From WLMZ01 sp963732585 (GTDB lineage Bacteria; Actinomycetota; Acidimicrobiia; Acidimicrobiales; Ilumatobacteraceae): a stretch of DNA of 64,000 nucleotides. Location: contig CAVSZY010000003.1 of assembly GCA_963732585.1 (NCBI GenBank), forward strand, positions 1,364,001 to 1,428,000. The letters run 5' to 3'. Both the position numbers and the translations under genes were made by a program. A model generated the notes under the pieces. The model had not been told where the DNA came from, searched no databases, and saw nothing but the letters and a program-made list of their open reading frames with translations. The first letter of the stretch is position 1, and each line of letters begins with the position of its first letter. Of this stretch, positions 26,833-34,873 are shown piece by piece.

Positions 26833-28098
26833 ATGAGCACAACCGATCTCTTCGACTATCTCGACTCGTCGCCCTCGCCGTGGCACGCCGTGGCCAGCAC
26901 GGTCGCCCGGCTACGCACGGCGGGGTTCGAGCAATTCGACGAAGCCGAATCGTGGACATCGGCGGCGACCAGCGGCTTCGTGATCCGCGAGGGCGCACTC
27001 GTGGCCTGGAGAGCACCCGACGACCCTGCCCCGACAGATGGGTTTTCCATTGTCGGCGCGCACACCGACTCGCCGGGCCTGCGGATCAAGCCAAACCCCG
27101 ATGATGGCCTGCTCCATTGGCGCCAACTGCGCGTCGAGGTCTACGGCGGCGCGCTGCTGAACAGCTGGCTCGACCGCGATCTCGGCGTCGCCGGACGGAT
27201 CGTACTGACGCCCGACGCGGGCGGCGAGGTTCGCCTGGTCAACATCGCCCAAGCCGTCGCCCGCATTCCGCAACTGGCCATCCACCTCGACCGCGAGGTC
27301 AACGAACGCGGCGTACAACTCGACAAACACCAACACCTCAGCCCAGTGTGGGGCACGGGCGACGTCCATCCCGGCGAGTTTCGGGCCTTTCTGGCTAGCT
27401 CAGCGAACGTCGATCCGCTGTCCATTCAGTGGTGGGACCTGTGCCTCTACGACATCGCTCCGGCGACGTTGCTCGGCGCTGATCAATCGTTGATCGCCAG
27501 CGGCAGGCTCGACAACCAGCTGTCCTGCTGGGCGGCGACCACAGCATTGACGGCGATCGATACGCCGAGCCACCACACGGCGATGATCGCCTTGTTCGAT
27601 CACGAGGAAGTCGGCTCGGAAAGCTCGGTCGGCGCCGCCGGGCCGTTGATCGAGAACGTCATCGAGCGTTTGGTGCTGTCCCGTGGCGGCAACCGCGAAG
27701 ACTTCCATCGTGCCCTCGCCGACTCGCATTGCGTCTCTGCTGACAATGCCCACGCAGTGCACCCCAATTACCCGGAACGCCATGATCCCGGACATCGGCC
27801 GCTGATCAATCACGGTCCGGCGATCAAACTGAACAGCAACCAGCGCTACGCCACGAGCGCATTGTCCGTGGCCCGTTTCGAGCAGGCCTGCGCGGCTGCC
27901 AATGTGCGCCATCAGGTCTTCGTCTCGCGCAACAACATGCCCTGTGGTTCGACGATCGGACCGATCACCGCCACCCGATTGGGCATCCCGACCGTCGACG
28001 TCGGTATTCCTCAGCTGTCGATGCACTCGGCCCGCGAGCTGTGTGGGGCCGAGGATCCGCTGTTCATGCAGCGCGCCCTGACCGCCTATCTCGCCTGA
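26833..28098 (+). CDS. apeB: M18 family aminopeptidase (aspartyl aminopeptidase-like)
   Basis: 421 aa, dinuclear zinc metallopeptidase forming a tetrahedral dodecamer in known members. Zinc ligands: His in VGAHTDSPGLRIKP (about residue 77), Asp in GRLDNQLS, Glu pair in ALFDHEEVGSES, and the late His in IPQLSMHSARELCG. The NNMPCGSTIGPITATRLG motif is typical. Removes acidic or other N-terminal residues from peptides in the cytosol. ATG 12 bp after a purine-rich stretch GAGGG. Confidence 0.92.
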   Translation: MSTTDLFDYLDSSPSPWHAVASTVARLRTAGFEQFDEAESWTSAATSGFVIREGALVAWRAPDDPAPTDGFSIVGAHTDSPGLRIKPNPDDGLLHWRQLRVEVYGGALLNSWLDRDLGVAGRIVLTPDAGGEVRLVNIAQAVARIPQLAIHLDREVNERGVQLDKHQHLSPVWGTGDVHPGEFRAFLASSANVDPLSIQWWDLCLYDIAPATLLGADQSLIASGRLDNQLSCWAATTALTAIDTPSHHTAMIALFDHEEVGSESSVGAAGPLIENVIERLVLSRGGNREDFHRALADSHCVSADNAHAVHPNYPERHDPGHRPLINHGPAIKLNSNQRYATSALSVARFEQACAAANVRHQVFVSRNNMPCGSTIGPITATRLGIPTVDVGIPQLSMHSARELCGAEDPLFMQRALTAYLA

Positions 28099-28108
28099 GG
28101 CCGGACGG

Positions 28109-28804
28109 TCATTGCGGAACCGGGGGCTCCACTCCCGCCTTGAGTTGTGCCGCGTCGAACAGTCGCTGCAACTCGGCGTGAAGTTCGGCGGTCAAGCGCT
28201 TGACCTCGGCTCGCGGCGCCCGGCCGTTGTCGGCGAGTACGGGCACGATCGGGGCACCGATGATGACGTGCACCCTGCGGGCATACAGCCGTTTGGCACC
28301 CTTGGGCATCACCCGCTCGGAGCCACCGATGCCGACCGGAATCAACGGCACCGCACAGCGCGCGGCGATGAACGCAGCCCCTTCGAACAACGGTTGCACC
28401 ACCGAACCTGATTTGCGTTCACCCTCCGGGAACATGACCAGCGGCTCGCCAGCCTGCAGCACCTCGACGGCGCGGCGCAGCGCTTCGATATCGCTCGTTC
28501 CCCTGGTCACCGGAAACCCGCCGACGGCAGAGAGCAGCCAGGCCGACCAGCGCTTCTTCCACATCGTGTCCTTACCCATGAACCGCAGCCGCCGCCGCGA
28601 GACCCCGGCGGCGATCGGTGTGTCGACGTAGCTGCGATGCACCGGGGCGAGGACATAGCCACCCGTCGTTGGCAGGTTTTCCCGACCCTCAACCTTCATC
28701 CGCGTCAACAGCCGGATCGTTCCCGTGACGAAGAACTTGCAGAATTGATAGAAGGCCTTGCTGGCCAGGGTCTGCTTGGCCAAGAAGGAATTGACTTCGC
28801 TCAC
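28109..28804 (-). CDS. plsC: 1-acyl-sn-glycerol-3-phosphate acyltransferase family protein
   Basis: 231 aa. Acyltransferase motif I HRSYVDTPIAAG (HX4D) near residue 57, motif III FPEGERKSG near residue 125, and motif IV-like AVPLIPVGIGGSERVMP. Transfers acyl chains to lysophosphatidate or a related acceptor at the membrane. Last gene of guaB1-cmk-plsC, with a four-base overlap to cmk. Cmk-PlsC adjacency is common in actinobacteria. Confidence 0.87.
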   Translation of the reverse strand: MSEVNSFLAKQTLASKAFYQFCKFFVTGTIRLLTRMKVEGRENLPTTGGYVLAPVHRSYVDTPIAAGVSRRRLRFMGKDTMWKKRWSAWLLSAVGGFPVTRGTSDIEALRRAVEVLQAGEPLVMFPEGERKSGSVVQPLFEGAAFIAARCAVPLIPVGIGGSERVMPKGAKRLYARRVHVIIGAPIVPVLADNGRAPRAEVKRLTAELHAELQRLFDAAQLKAGVEPPVPQ

Positions 28805-29439
28805 GAATCCGTTCCTAGCATCGACTCGATCAGATCGAGAACCTCATCGACCGTCAAACCTGACGTATCGACGACGATCGAGCCGTCGGCGCGCACCAGC
28901 GGGCTGTCGTCGCGGCCGCGGTCGCGGGCATCGCGTTCGGCAATCGCCGCGGTGATCTCGGCGACGTCGCCACCGGATTCGTCGACACGGCGCTGGGCAC
29001 GAACCTGCGCACTGGCGGTGAGATAAAGCTTCAACTCGGCGTCGGGGAAGACCACCGAACCGATGTCTCGGCCCTCGACGACGCCCCCGTCGCGAGTGCT
29101 GACCCACTCCCGTTGACGGTGTCGCAGCTCGGCGCGCAGTCGCGAATTGGTGGCGATTTGGCTGGCCACGGCGGTGACTTCGGGGGTGCGGATCTGTGTG
29201 CTGACGTCGATGCCGTCAACGGTGATCCCTGTCGCCTCCACGGACATCTCGATCTCCTCGCTGAGGCCGCCGACCAGGTCGACATCGTGCGCATCGATGC
29301 CGCGCTGCAGCACAGCGAGCGCCACACAGCGGAACATGGCCCCGGTGTCGAGGTAGTGCAATCCGAGGCGCTGCGCCAAGGCCTTGGCGATCGTCGACTT
29401 GCCCGCACCGGCCGGACCGTCGATGGCGATCACCGTCAC
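28801..29439 (-). CDS. cmk: Cytidylate kinase
   Basis: 212 aa. P-loop IAIDGPAGAGKSTIAKALAQRLG at the start, YLDTGAMFRCVALAVL for the CMP site, GRDIGSVVFPDAELKLYLTAS, and the lid RDARDRGRDDSPLVRADGSIVVDTS. Phosphorylates CMP/dCMP. Overlaps guaB1 stop and plsC start by four bases each. Confidence 0.95.
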   Translation of the reverse strand: MTVIAIDGPAGAGKSTIAKALAQRLGLHYLDTGAMFRCVALAVLQRGIDAHDVDLVGGLSEEIEMSVEATGITVDGIDVSTQIRTPEVTAVASQIATNSRLRAELRHRQREWVSTRDGGVVEGRDIGSVVFPDAELKLYLTASAQVRAQRRVDESGGDVAEITAAIAERDARDRGRDDSPLVRADGSIVVDTSGLTVDEVLDLIESMLGTDS

Positions 29440-30866
29440 CAGCTGGTCCCCCGTGGACGCCCTTCGTCGTAGCCGGCGGCGCTTTGCACGCCGACCACCG
29501 CTCGATCGGCGAACTGCTCGATCGTGCTCGCCCCGGCATAGGTGAACGACGAGCGCACCCCGGCAACGATCTGATCGATGATGTCTTCGACCCCAGGACG
29601 CTCGGGATCGAGATACATCCGCGAGGTCGAGATACCTTCCTGAAACAGCTCTTTGCGGGCCCGCTCAAAGGCCAATTCATCACGTGTCCGGTTCTTGACG
29701 GCGCGATGTGAGGCCATGCCGAAGTTCTCCTTGAACAGCCGGCCATCGGGGTCGCGCTGGGTGTCGGCGGCCGACTCGTAGGTGCCTGCCAACCAGGAGC
29801 CGAACATGACATTGGCAGCACCTGCGGCCAACGCCAGGGCGACGTCGCGCGGGTATCGAACGCCGCCGTCGGCCCACACGTGCTTGCCCAGGCGGCGGGC
29901 TTCGGTCGAGCATTCCAACACCGCCGAGAACTGTGGACGACCAACCCCGGTCATCATTCGGGTGGTGCACATCGCCCCAGGCCCGACGCCGACCTTGAGA
30001 ATGTCGGCTCCGGCGTCGACCAGCTGACGAGTCGCTTCGGCGGTGACGATGTTGCCAGCGACGATCAGCGCCGTCGGCGCCGCGGCGCGCACCGCCTCGA
30101 TCGCCGCCAGAGCTCGGGTTTGGTGACCGTGGGCGGTGTCGACGACAAGTGCATCGACGCCCATCGCCATCAACGCCTTGGCCCGCGCTCCGGGATCGCC
30201 GTTGACCCCAACCGCAGCGGCGATCAGCAATCTGTTCTGGGCGTCCACGGCGGGCTGATAGATGGTGCTGCGCAGCGCGCCTTTGCGGGTCGCGCAGCCG
30301 AGCAGCTTGCCGTCGGTGTCGACCACCGGAGCGACCATCATGCGGTGCCCGGCGAGCACGTCGAAGATCTGCGTCGGGCTCAACGTCGGTTCGATGGTCA
30401 AAAAATCGTCGCTCATCGCGCTGCGTAACTGGGCGAAGCGGTCGAATCCGGCGGCGTCTGCCTCGGTGAAGACGCCGATCGGGCGGCCATCCTCGACGAT
30501 GATCACCGCCCCGTGGGCCCGTTTATTGATCAGCGCCAGGGCATCACCGATGGTGTCGTGGGCCAGCAGGGTGATCGGCGTCTCGAACACGGGGTGACGG
30601 GACTTGATGTAGTCGACGACGACCGCACAGATCTCCAAAGGGATGTCCTGGGGCAGCACCGTCAACCCACCGCGCCGCGCCACCGTCTCGGCCATGCGCC
30701 GTCCGGCGACAGCGGTCATGTTGGAGACGACCACGGGGATGGTCGTGCCCACGCCGTCGGGGGTGCGCAGGTCGACATCGAATCGACTTGGGACAGCCGA
30801 CAGGCTGGGAACCATGAACACGTCGTTGTAGGTCAGGTCGTGCGTCGGGTTGTGCAGAAATCGCAT
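29436..30866 (-). CDS. guaB1: GuaB1-type IMPDH-related protein (probable GMP reductase)
   Basis: 476 aa. IMPDH/GMPR barrel with two CBS domains inserted (about residues 95-205). Catalytic Cys is in GVGPGAMCTTRMMTGVGRPQFSAVLE; ADGGVRYPRDVALALAAGAANVMFGSWLAGT is the phosphate-binding region. The actinobacterial GuaB1 group has been reported to be CBS-containing GMP reductases (GMP to IMP) rather than IMP dehydrogenases; that assignment is by family. The C-terminal GAST-IEQF-D-AVVGVQSAAGYDEGRP region is typical. Confidence 0.87.
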   Translation of the reverse strand: MRFLHNPTHDLTYNDVFMVPSLSAVPSRFDVDLRTPDGVGTTIPVVVSNMTAVAGRRMAETVARRGGLTVLPQDIPLEICAVVVDYIKSRHPVFETPITLLAHDTIGDALALINKRAHGAVIIVEDGRPIGVFTEADAAGFDRFAQLRSAMSDDFLTIEPTLSPTQIFDVLAGHRMMVAPVVDTDGKLLGCATRKGALRSTIYQPAVDAQNRLLIAAAVGVNGDPGARAKALMAMGVDALVVDTAHGHQTRALAAIEAVRAAAPTALIVAGNIVTAEATRQLVDAGADILKVGVGPGAMCTTRMMTGVGRPQFSAVLECSTEARRLGKHVWADGGVRYPRDVALALAAGAANVMFGSWLAGTYESAADTQRDPDGRLFKENFGMASHRAVKNRTRDELAFERARKELFQEGISTSRMYLDPERPGVEDIIDQIVAGVRSSFTYAGASTIEQFADRAVVGVQSAAGYDEGRPRGTSW

Positions 30867-30997
30867 CGCTCGTTCTCCAGGTTGGGCCGATACAGGCTAA
30901 AGGATTTCCCGCCCGGTTGCTGCGAGCCTGGCGCTGCTCTGCGCGCTGGTGCATCGGCTGGTGTTCAGCACTTGACCGACCCTGTAGTTTTACGGCC

Positions 30998-31687
30998 ATG
31001 TTTCGACCGGTAGTCCTCGTCCATGGTTGGGGCGGATCGTTCCGCACCACGTGGGAGAAGAGCGGGTTCTGCGCCTTGTTAGAGGACGCCGATCGGGTGG
31101 TGATCGGCGTTGATCTGCTCGGGCACGGAACAGCGCCGAAGCCTCACGACCCCGCCGACTACGCCGATTTGACCGAACGGGTGCTGGCTGCGTTGCCAAC
31201 GACACCGGTCGACGCGGTCGGGTTCTCGCTCGGCGCGATGACCTTGCTGCAGGCCGCCTGCGTCGCTCCGCACCGTTTCAATCGCCTGGTTCTCGCCGGC
31301 ATCGGTCGCAACGTCTTCGAGATCGACGACGAGTCGACGCAACGGATCATCGCCGCGTTGGAAGGCTCTAGCGACGCGGACGCCGATGACAACGTTGCCC
31401 GGCTGTTCGCCCAATATGCCGAGCAACCGGGCAACGATCGGCGCGCCTTGACCGCGGTGATGCGTCGGCCGTGCCGCCAGCCGTTGACCGAGGCTGAGAT
31501 CAGCGCGGTGAGCTGCCCGACGCTGGTGGCCATCGGGGATCAGGATTTCGCTGGGCCAGCCGACCGCTTGGTGGCTGCTCTCCCCCGCGGAGAACTTGCC
31601 GTGCTGCGCAAGGTCGATCATTTCGCCACCCCTGAATCGTTCGCCTTCATCGACGCCACGCTTGAGTTCCTCGACGCCGGCACGTGA
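30998..31687 (+). CDS. Alpha/beta hydrolase fold protein
   Basis: 229 aa. VVLVHGWGGSFRTTWEKSGF oxyanion region, GVDLLGHGTAPKPHDPADYADLTER, nucleophile elbow AVGFSLGAMTLLQAA (Ser near residue 84), acid in AIGDQDFAGPADRLVAALP and His in KVDHFATPESFAF. Substrate unknown. ATG 30998 directly precedes the first beta strand. Its stop overlaps the GTG start of tsaC. Confidence 0.8.
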   Translation: MFRPVVLVHGWGGSFRTTWEKSGFCALLEDADRVVIGVDLLGHGTAPKPHDPADYADLTERVLAALPTTPVDAVGFSLGAMTLLQAACVAPHRFNRLVLAGIGRNVFEIDDESTQRIIAALEGSSDADADDNVARLFAQYAEQPGNDRRALTAVMRRPCRQPLTEAEISAVSCPTLVAIGDQDFAGPADRLVAALPRGELAVLRKVDHFATPESFAFIDATLEFLDAGT

Positions 31688-32622
31688 ATGCCGGTGGCCT
31701 GCAACCTGAGATCGAGGCGGCGATCGCCGTGCTGCGACGTGGCGGGCTCGTCGGTCTGCCGACGGAAACGGTCTACGGCCTGGCGGGCGATGCCGACAAT
31801 GATGCGGCGATCCAGCGCATCTTCGCCGCCAAAGGGCGGCCCGGCGACCACCCGCTGATCGTGCACATCGGCTCCGGCGAAGAGATCCATGACTGGGCCC
31901 GAGAGGTCAGCGATGCGGCCTTGGCGCTGATCGACGTGTGTTGGCCCGGCCCGTTGACGGTGATTGTCGCCAAGTCGGACCGTGTCTTGCCAGCGATCAC
32001 CGGCGGTCGCGCCTCGGTGGCGCTGCGCGTGCCCGCCCATCCCCTGGCGACCGCTGTGTTGCAGGGCTTCGGCGGCGGATTGGCAGCACCGTCGGCAAAC
32101 CGCTATGGCCGGGTCTCGCCGACGACGGCCGCCGACGTGCGCGACGAACTCGGCGATCTCGTCGATCTGGTGCTCGACGGCGGGGCGTGCCCGGTCGGTG
32201 TCGAATCGACGATCGTCGACTGCACCGTCGAGCCGCCGCAGATCCTCCGTTGCGGTGGTATCGACAACGAACAGATCTCCCAGATCTTGGGCGGGCGTCT
32301 GGCGACGGCCACCGGGCCAAGCCGGGCGAGCGGCATGCTGCGCTCGCATTACGCACCGTCCGCAGTCGTTGAACTGGTCGATTCCCGTCCGCTCGCCGAG
32401 CGCCGCGCCGAATTTCTGACCGCAACGGGCGCGACCGTCGACATCTTCGACCCGACCCTCGACCTCGTGGCTGGGGCCCAGACCCTCTTCAGCCGGTTGC
32501 GCGACGCCGATCGCCGTCGGGTAGACACCGTGATCGCCGTGTTGCCGCCGCCAGCGGGGCTCGGGCATGCAATCCGCGACCGGCTGATCAAAGCCGCCGG
32601 GCGTGGCGGTGAACTGGTCTAG
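31684..32622 (+). CDS. tsaC: L-threonylcarbamoyladenylate synthase (Sua5/YwlC type)
   Basis: 312 aa. Makes threonylcarbamoyl-AMP for t6A37 modification of ANN-decoding tRNAs. YrdC domain (1-200): GGLVGLPTETVYGLAGDADND, KGRPGDHPLIVHI, VALRVPAHPLA, APSANRYGRVSPTTA. The C-terminal Sua5 domain (about 215-312) makes this the long form. Starts GTG with a GTGA overlap to the upstream hydrolase. The last 35 bp overlap the convergent DnaJ-domain gene. Confidence 0.93.
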   Translation: MNAGGLQPEIEAAIAVLRRGGLVGLPTETVYGLAGDADNDAAIQRIFAAKGRPGDHPLIVHIGSGEEIHDWAREVSDAALALIDVCWPGPLTVIVAKSDRVLPAITGGRASVALRVPAHPLATAVLQGFGGGLAAPSANRYGRVSPTTAADVRDELGDLVDLVLDGGACPVGVESTIVDCTVEPPQILRCGGIDNEQISQILGGRLATATGPSRASGMLRSHYAPSAVVELVDSRPLAERRAEFLTATGATVDIFDPTLDLVAGAQTLFSRLRDADRRRVDTVIAVLPPPAGLGHAIRDRLIKAAGRGGELV

Positions 32623-33235
32623 CACCGAGCCTGAGGGAGATCTGGAGATCGTAGCCCGTATTGATCCAGGACGTCCATTGGTCGCGGACATCGTCGACGT
32701 CCGGCGCCGGGTGGCCAGGCACGATCGGGGCGACACAAAGATCGATCGATGATGCACCAGCGACCCCCGGCAGGGGCCCGATGACAAGCAGGCACCAGCA
32801 GTGCATTGGTGCGCGAAGGACGACTTCAAGCTCATGGACGGGCGCCGCTGACTCGTCGACCACCTCCCCGTGGGTTGCGGCGACGGAGCGCAGCACCTCA
32901 AAGGTGCGCTGCGGCTCGACGTCGACGGTGAACGATGGCGAGTCCCATTGGAGCAGACTGCTCGGTGTCCGGCTTGTGAAGGTTCGGCGCGTCGGCGACG
33001 GCCGTTGTTGACGTTGGGGCCGACGTTGCGAGTCGGGTTGCCGCTCGTTTTGGCTTTGGCGGAGCGCGGCCTGGGTGAGCGCCGACTGATACGCCGCATT
33101 GATCTCTTGCATCCGCTGCTGCGAGCCCCCGACGTCGGGATGGCTGGAACGGGCCAGACGTCGACGAGCCAGGCGAAGTTCCTCGATGCTCGCCTGCGGC
33201 CCAAGGCCGAGTACGGCAAACGGATCGCTGCTCAC
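32588..33235 (-). CDS. J-domain (DnaJ-like) protein
   Basis: 215 aa. An N-terminal J domain (residues 1-55) with DPFAVLGLGPQASIEELRLARRRLARSSHPDVGG, including the HPD tripeptide that stimulates Hsp70 ATPase, and EINAAYQSAL. A Gln/Arg-rich linker (about 60-90) is followed by a beta-rich C-terminal domain without recognised family. It has no Gly/Phe region or zinc fingers, so it is a class III J protein. ATGA overlap with xylB upstream; the 3' end overlaps tsaC. Confidence 0.75.
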   Translation of the reverse strand: MSSDPFAVLGLGPQASIEELRLARRRLARSSHPDVGGSQQRMQEINAAYQSALTQAALRQSQNERQPDSQRRPQRQQRPSPTRRTFTSRTPSSLLQWDSPSFTVDVEPQRTFEVLRSVAATHGEVVDESAAPVHELEVVLRAPMHCWCLLVIGPLPGVAGASSIDLCVAPIVPGHPAPDVDDVRDQWTSWINTGYDLQISLRLGARPVHRHARRL

Positions 33236-34671
33236 GCCGACAGGTCACGCACGCTGGCGTAGGCATGACGAACCTGATCGCGGGCGGTGCCGTCGGCGCC
33301 GGCGGCAGAACGATCGACTGCCGTGCCGCCGCCGAGCCCCCAGCGAGCTGCAATCTGCGCTGCGGAGACCTGTTCGTAGGTGGCCGCCGCTTGCACACAG
33401 GCACCGGTAGCCACGGCTTGTTCGGCGTCGGCGACCACCACCGGCAACTCGCAGAGATCGGCCAACACCTGGCGATAGGCCAACGAACGAGCGCCGCCTC
33501 CGATCATCACCACCCGCTTGACATCGTCGACGAATGGCCGCAAGGCGTCGAGCCCATCGAGCAGTCCGCAAACCACGCCTTCCACCGCAGCCCGGGCCAG
33601 GTGTTCGCGGCGCACGTCCGATCGCAGCCCGGCCACCAAGCCACGGGCATCCGGGCGGTTTGGCGTCCGTTCGCCATCGAAGTAGGGCAGCAGCGTCAAT
33701 CCGCCAGCGCCCATCGGAGCATCGAGCGCCAGGCGATCAAAGGTCTCGTGGTCGACGCCAAGCAGGTTGCGCACAGCATCGGTGACCTTTGTGGCGTTGA
33801 GCGTGCAGACCAGCGGCAGGTAGCGTCCGGCGGCGTCGGCGAAACCGGCGACTGCGCCGGTCTCATCAGCGCTCGGCCGGGCGCTGAGCGCATACACCGT
33901 TCCTGAGGTGCCAAACGACATGACGACGTCGCCAACCTCCAAGCCGAGGCCGAGCGCCGCCGCCATGTTGTCGCCCGTTCCCGCAGCGACGACAGCGCCG
34001 TGCCAATGTCCCGCCGGTTCGATCGGTCCGAGTACCCGCGGCAACATGTTCGCCCATTCCTTGTCGGGATCGATCTCATTGAGAACGTCCCAGAGGTACT
34101 CACCGGTGCGCGGCGACCAGTATCCCGTGCCGCTGGCGTCGCCGCGATCGGTCGTTCGTTGACCGGTGAACTGCGCCGTGATCCAATCGTGAGGCAGCAG
34201 AATCCCGTGGACTCGCTGCCAGATATCGGGCTCGACGCGCTGTAACCAACGCAGTTTGGCCACGGTGAAGGCAGCAACCGGCAGGCTGCCACACCCGCTA
34301 ACCCAGTATTCCGCAGAGAATTTTTGGGCAAGCTCCGTGGCATCGACAGCACTTTCCGTGTCATTCCACAGCTTGGCTGGACGCAGCGGCTCCCCCGTTT
34401 CGTCAAGCACGACCATGCCGTGTTGTTGGCCAGCGACGCTGAGTGCATCGACGGATGGGGCACCCACCTCTCGCCACGCCGTTTCGAAGGCGTTCCACCA
34501 GCTTGCAGGCCATTGTTCGCTTTTTGGAGGAACCGTCGCCGGGTGCGGTGCCGATCCGCGGGCGATGACCTCCCCGCTGTCACGGTCTCGAAGCTCGACC
34601 TTGGTGGACTGCGTTGAGGAATCGATTCCAGCGACGGCGGGCATCGCCTCAGCTTGCCACAGCGACACCAT
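33232..34671 (-). CDS. xylB: Xylulokinase (FGGY family carbohydrate kinase)
   Basis: 479 aa. N-terminal AGIDSSTQSTKVELRDRDSGE phosphate-binding loop, SVAGQQHGMVVLDETGEPLRPAKLWNDT (substrate region typical of xylulokinase), DYWSPRTGEYLWD-like core, GTGDNMAAALGLGLEVGDVVMSFGTSG ATP region, and GGGARSLAYRQVLADL. Phosphorylates D-xylulose or a related ketose. No xylose isomerase or sugar transporter is adjacent, so the sugar is not certain. Confidence 0.87.
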   Translation of the reverse strand: MVSLWQAEAMPAVAGIDSSTQSTKVELRDRDSGEVIARGSAPHPATVPPKSEQWPASWWNAFETAWREVGAPSVDALSVAGQQHGMVVLDETGEPLRPAKLWNDTESAVDATELAQKFSAEYWVSGCGSLPVAAFTVAKLRWLQRVEPDIWQRVHGILLPHDWITAQFTGQRTTDRGDASGTGYWSPRTGEYLWDVLNEIDPDKEWANMLPRVLGPIEPAGHWHGAVVAAGTGDNMAAALGLGLEVGDVVMSFGTSGTVYALSARPSADETGAVAGFADAAGRYLPLVCTLNATKVTDAVRNLLGVDHETFDRLALDAPMGAGGLTLLPYFDGERTPNRPDARGLVAGLRSDVRREHLARAAVEGVVCGLLDGLDALRPFVDDVKRVVMIGGGARSLAYRQVLADLCELPVVVADAEQAVATGACVQAAATYEQVSAAQIAARWGLGGGTAVDRSAAGADGTARDQVRHAYASVRDLSA

Positions 34672-34719
34672 TTAGAAACAAAACGTTCAAGTTGCCTGGT
34701 GAGAGATGTGTCTGAATGA

Positions 34720-34748
34720 TTGACCCTTTCCTCAAGGGCAGCTACGCT
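34720..34748 (+). promoter_or_regulatory. Sigma-70-type promoter of the branched-chain-type ABC importer operon
   Basis: TTGACC (34720-34725), 17-bp spacer, TACGCT (34743-34748). The predicted start of transcription is about 34755, giving a leader of about 100 nt before the first reading frame. The -10 keeps TAnnnT. Identified by eye only. Confidence 0.5.
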
Positions 34749-34754
34749 CCACCC

Positions 34755-34777
34755 ATCGCGGCGCCCTATGCCGCGAT
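34755..34777 (+). promoter_or_regulatory. 5' UTR hairpin of the importer operon
   Basis: A perfect 8-bp GC-rich stem, ATCGCGGC / GCCGCGAT, with a 7-nt loop, beginning at the predicted first transcribed bases. Such 5'-terminal stems usually protect mRNA from decay; a regulatory role (riboswitch or protein site) is not excluded, but no known riboswitch consensus was recognised. Confidence 0.45.
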
Positions 34778-34849
34778 CCCAGCTGCGCGAGCGGTCGGTT
34801 ACGGTGGGCCCTAGGACCTACCCTCTTGCCGAATTGGGGGAGGAATCCA

Positions 34850-34873
34850 ATGCAAAGGAAAGGCTCACTATGA
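34850..34873 (+). CDS. Putative 7-codon leader ORF overlapping the binding-protein start
   Basis: ATG CAA AGG AAA GGC TCA CTA TGA encodes Met-Gln-Arg-Lys-Gly-Ser-Leu. It has the best ribosome site in the neighbourhood (GGGGGAGGAA, 34836-34845), and its stop overlaps the binding-protein ATG as ATGA. The binding protein itself has AAAGGA (34855-34860) inside the leader ORF. Either the leader is translated and hands ribosomes on, or the AAAGGA alone serves the main gene. Far too short for homology evidence. Confidence 0.4.
   Translation: MQRKGSL

Noticed and set aside
31618..33219. 533-codon open frame spanning tsaC and the J-domain gene on the minus strand
   Set aside because: It covers tsaC antisense and an out-of-frame reading of the J-domain gene; neither part resembles a protein family.
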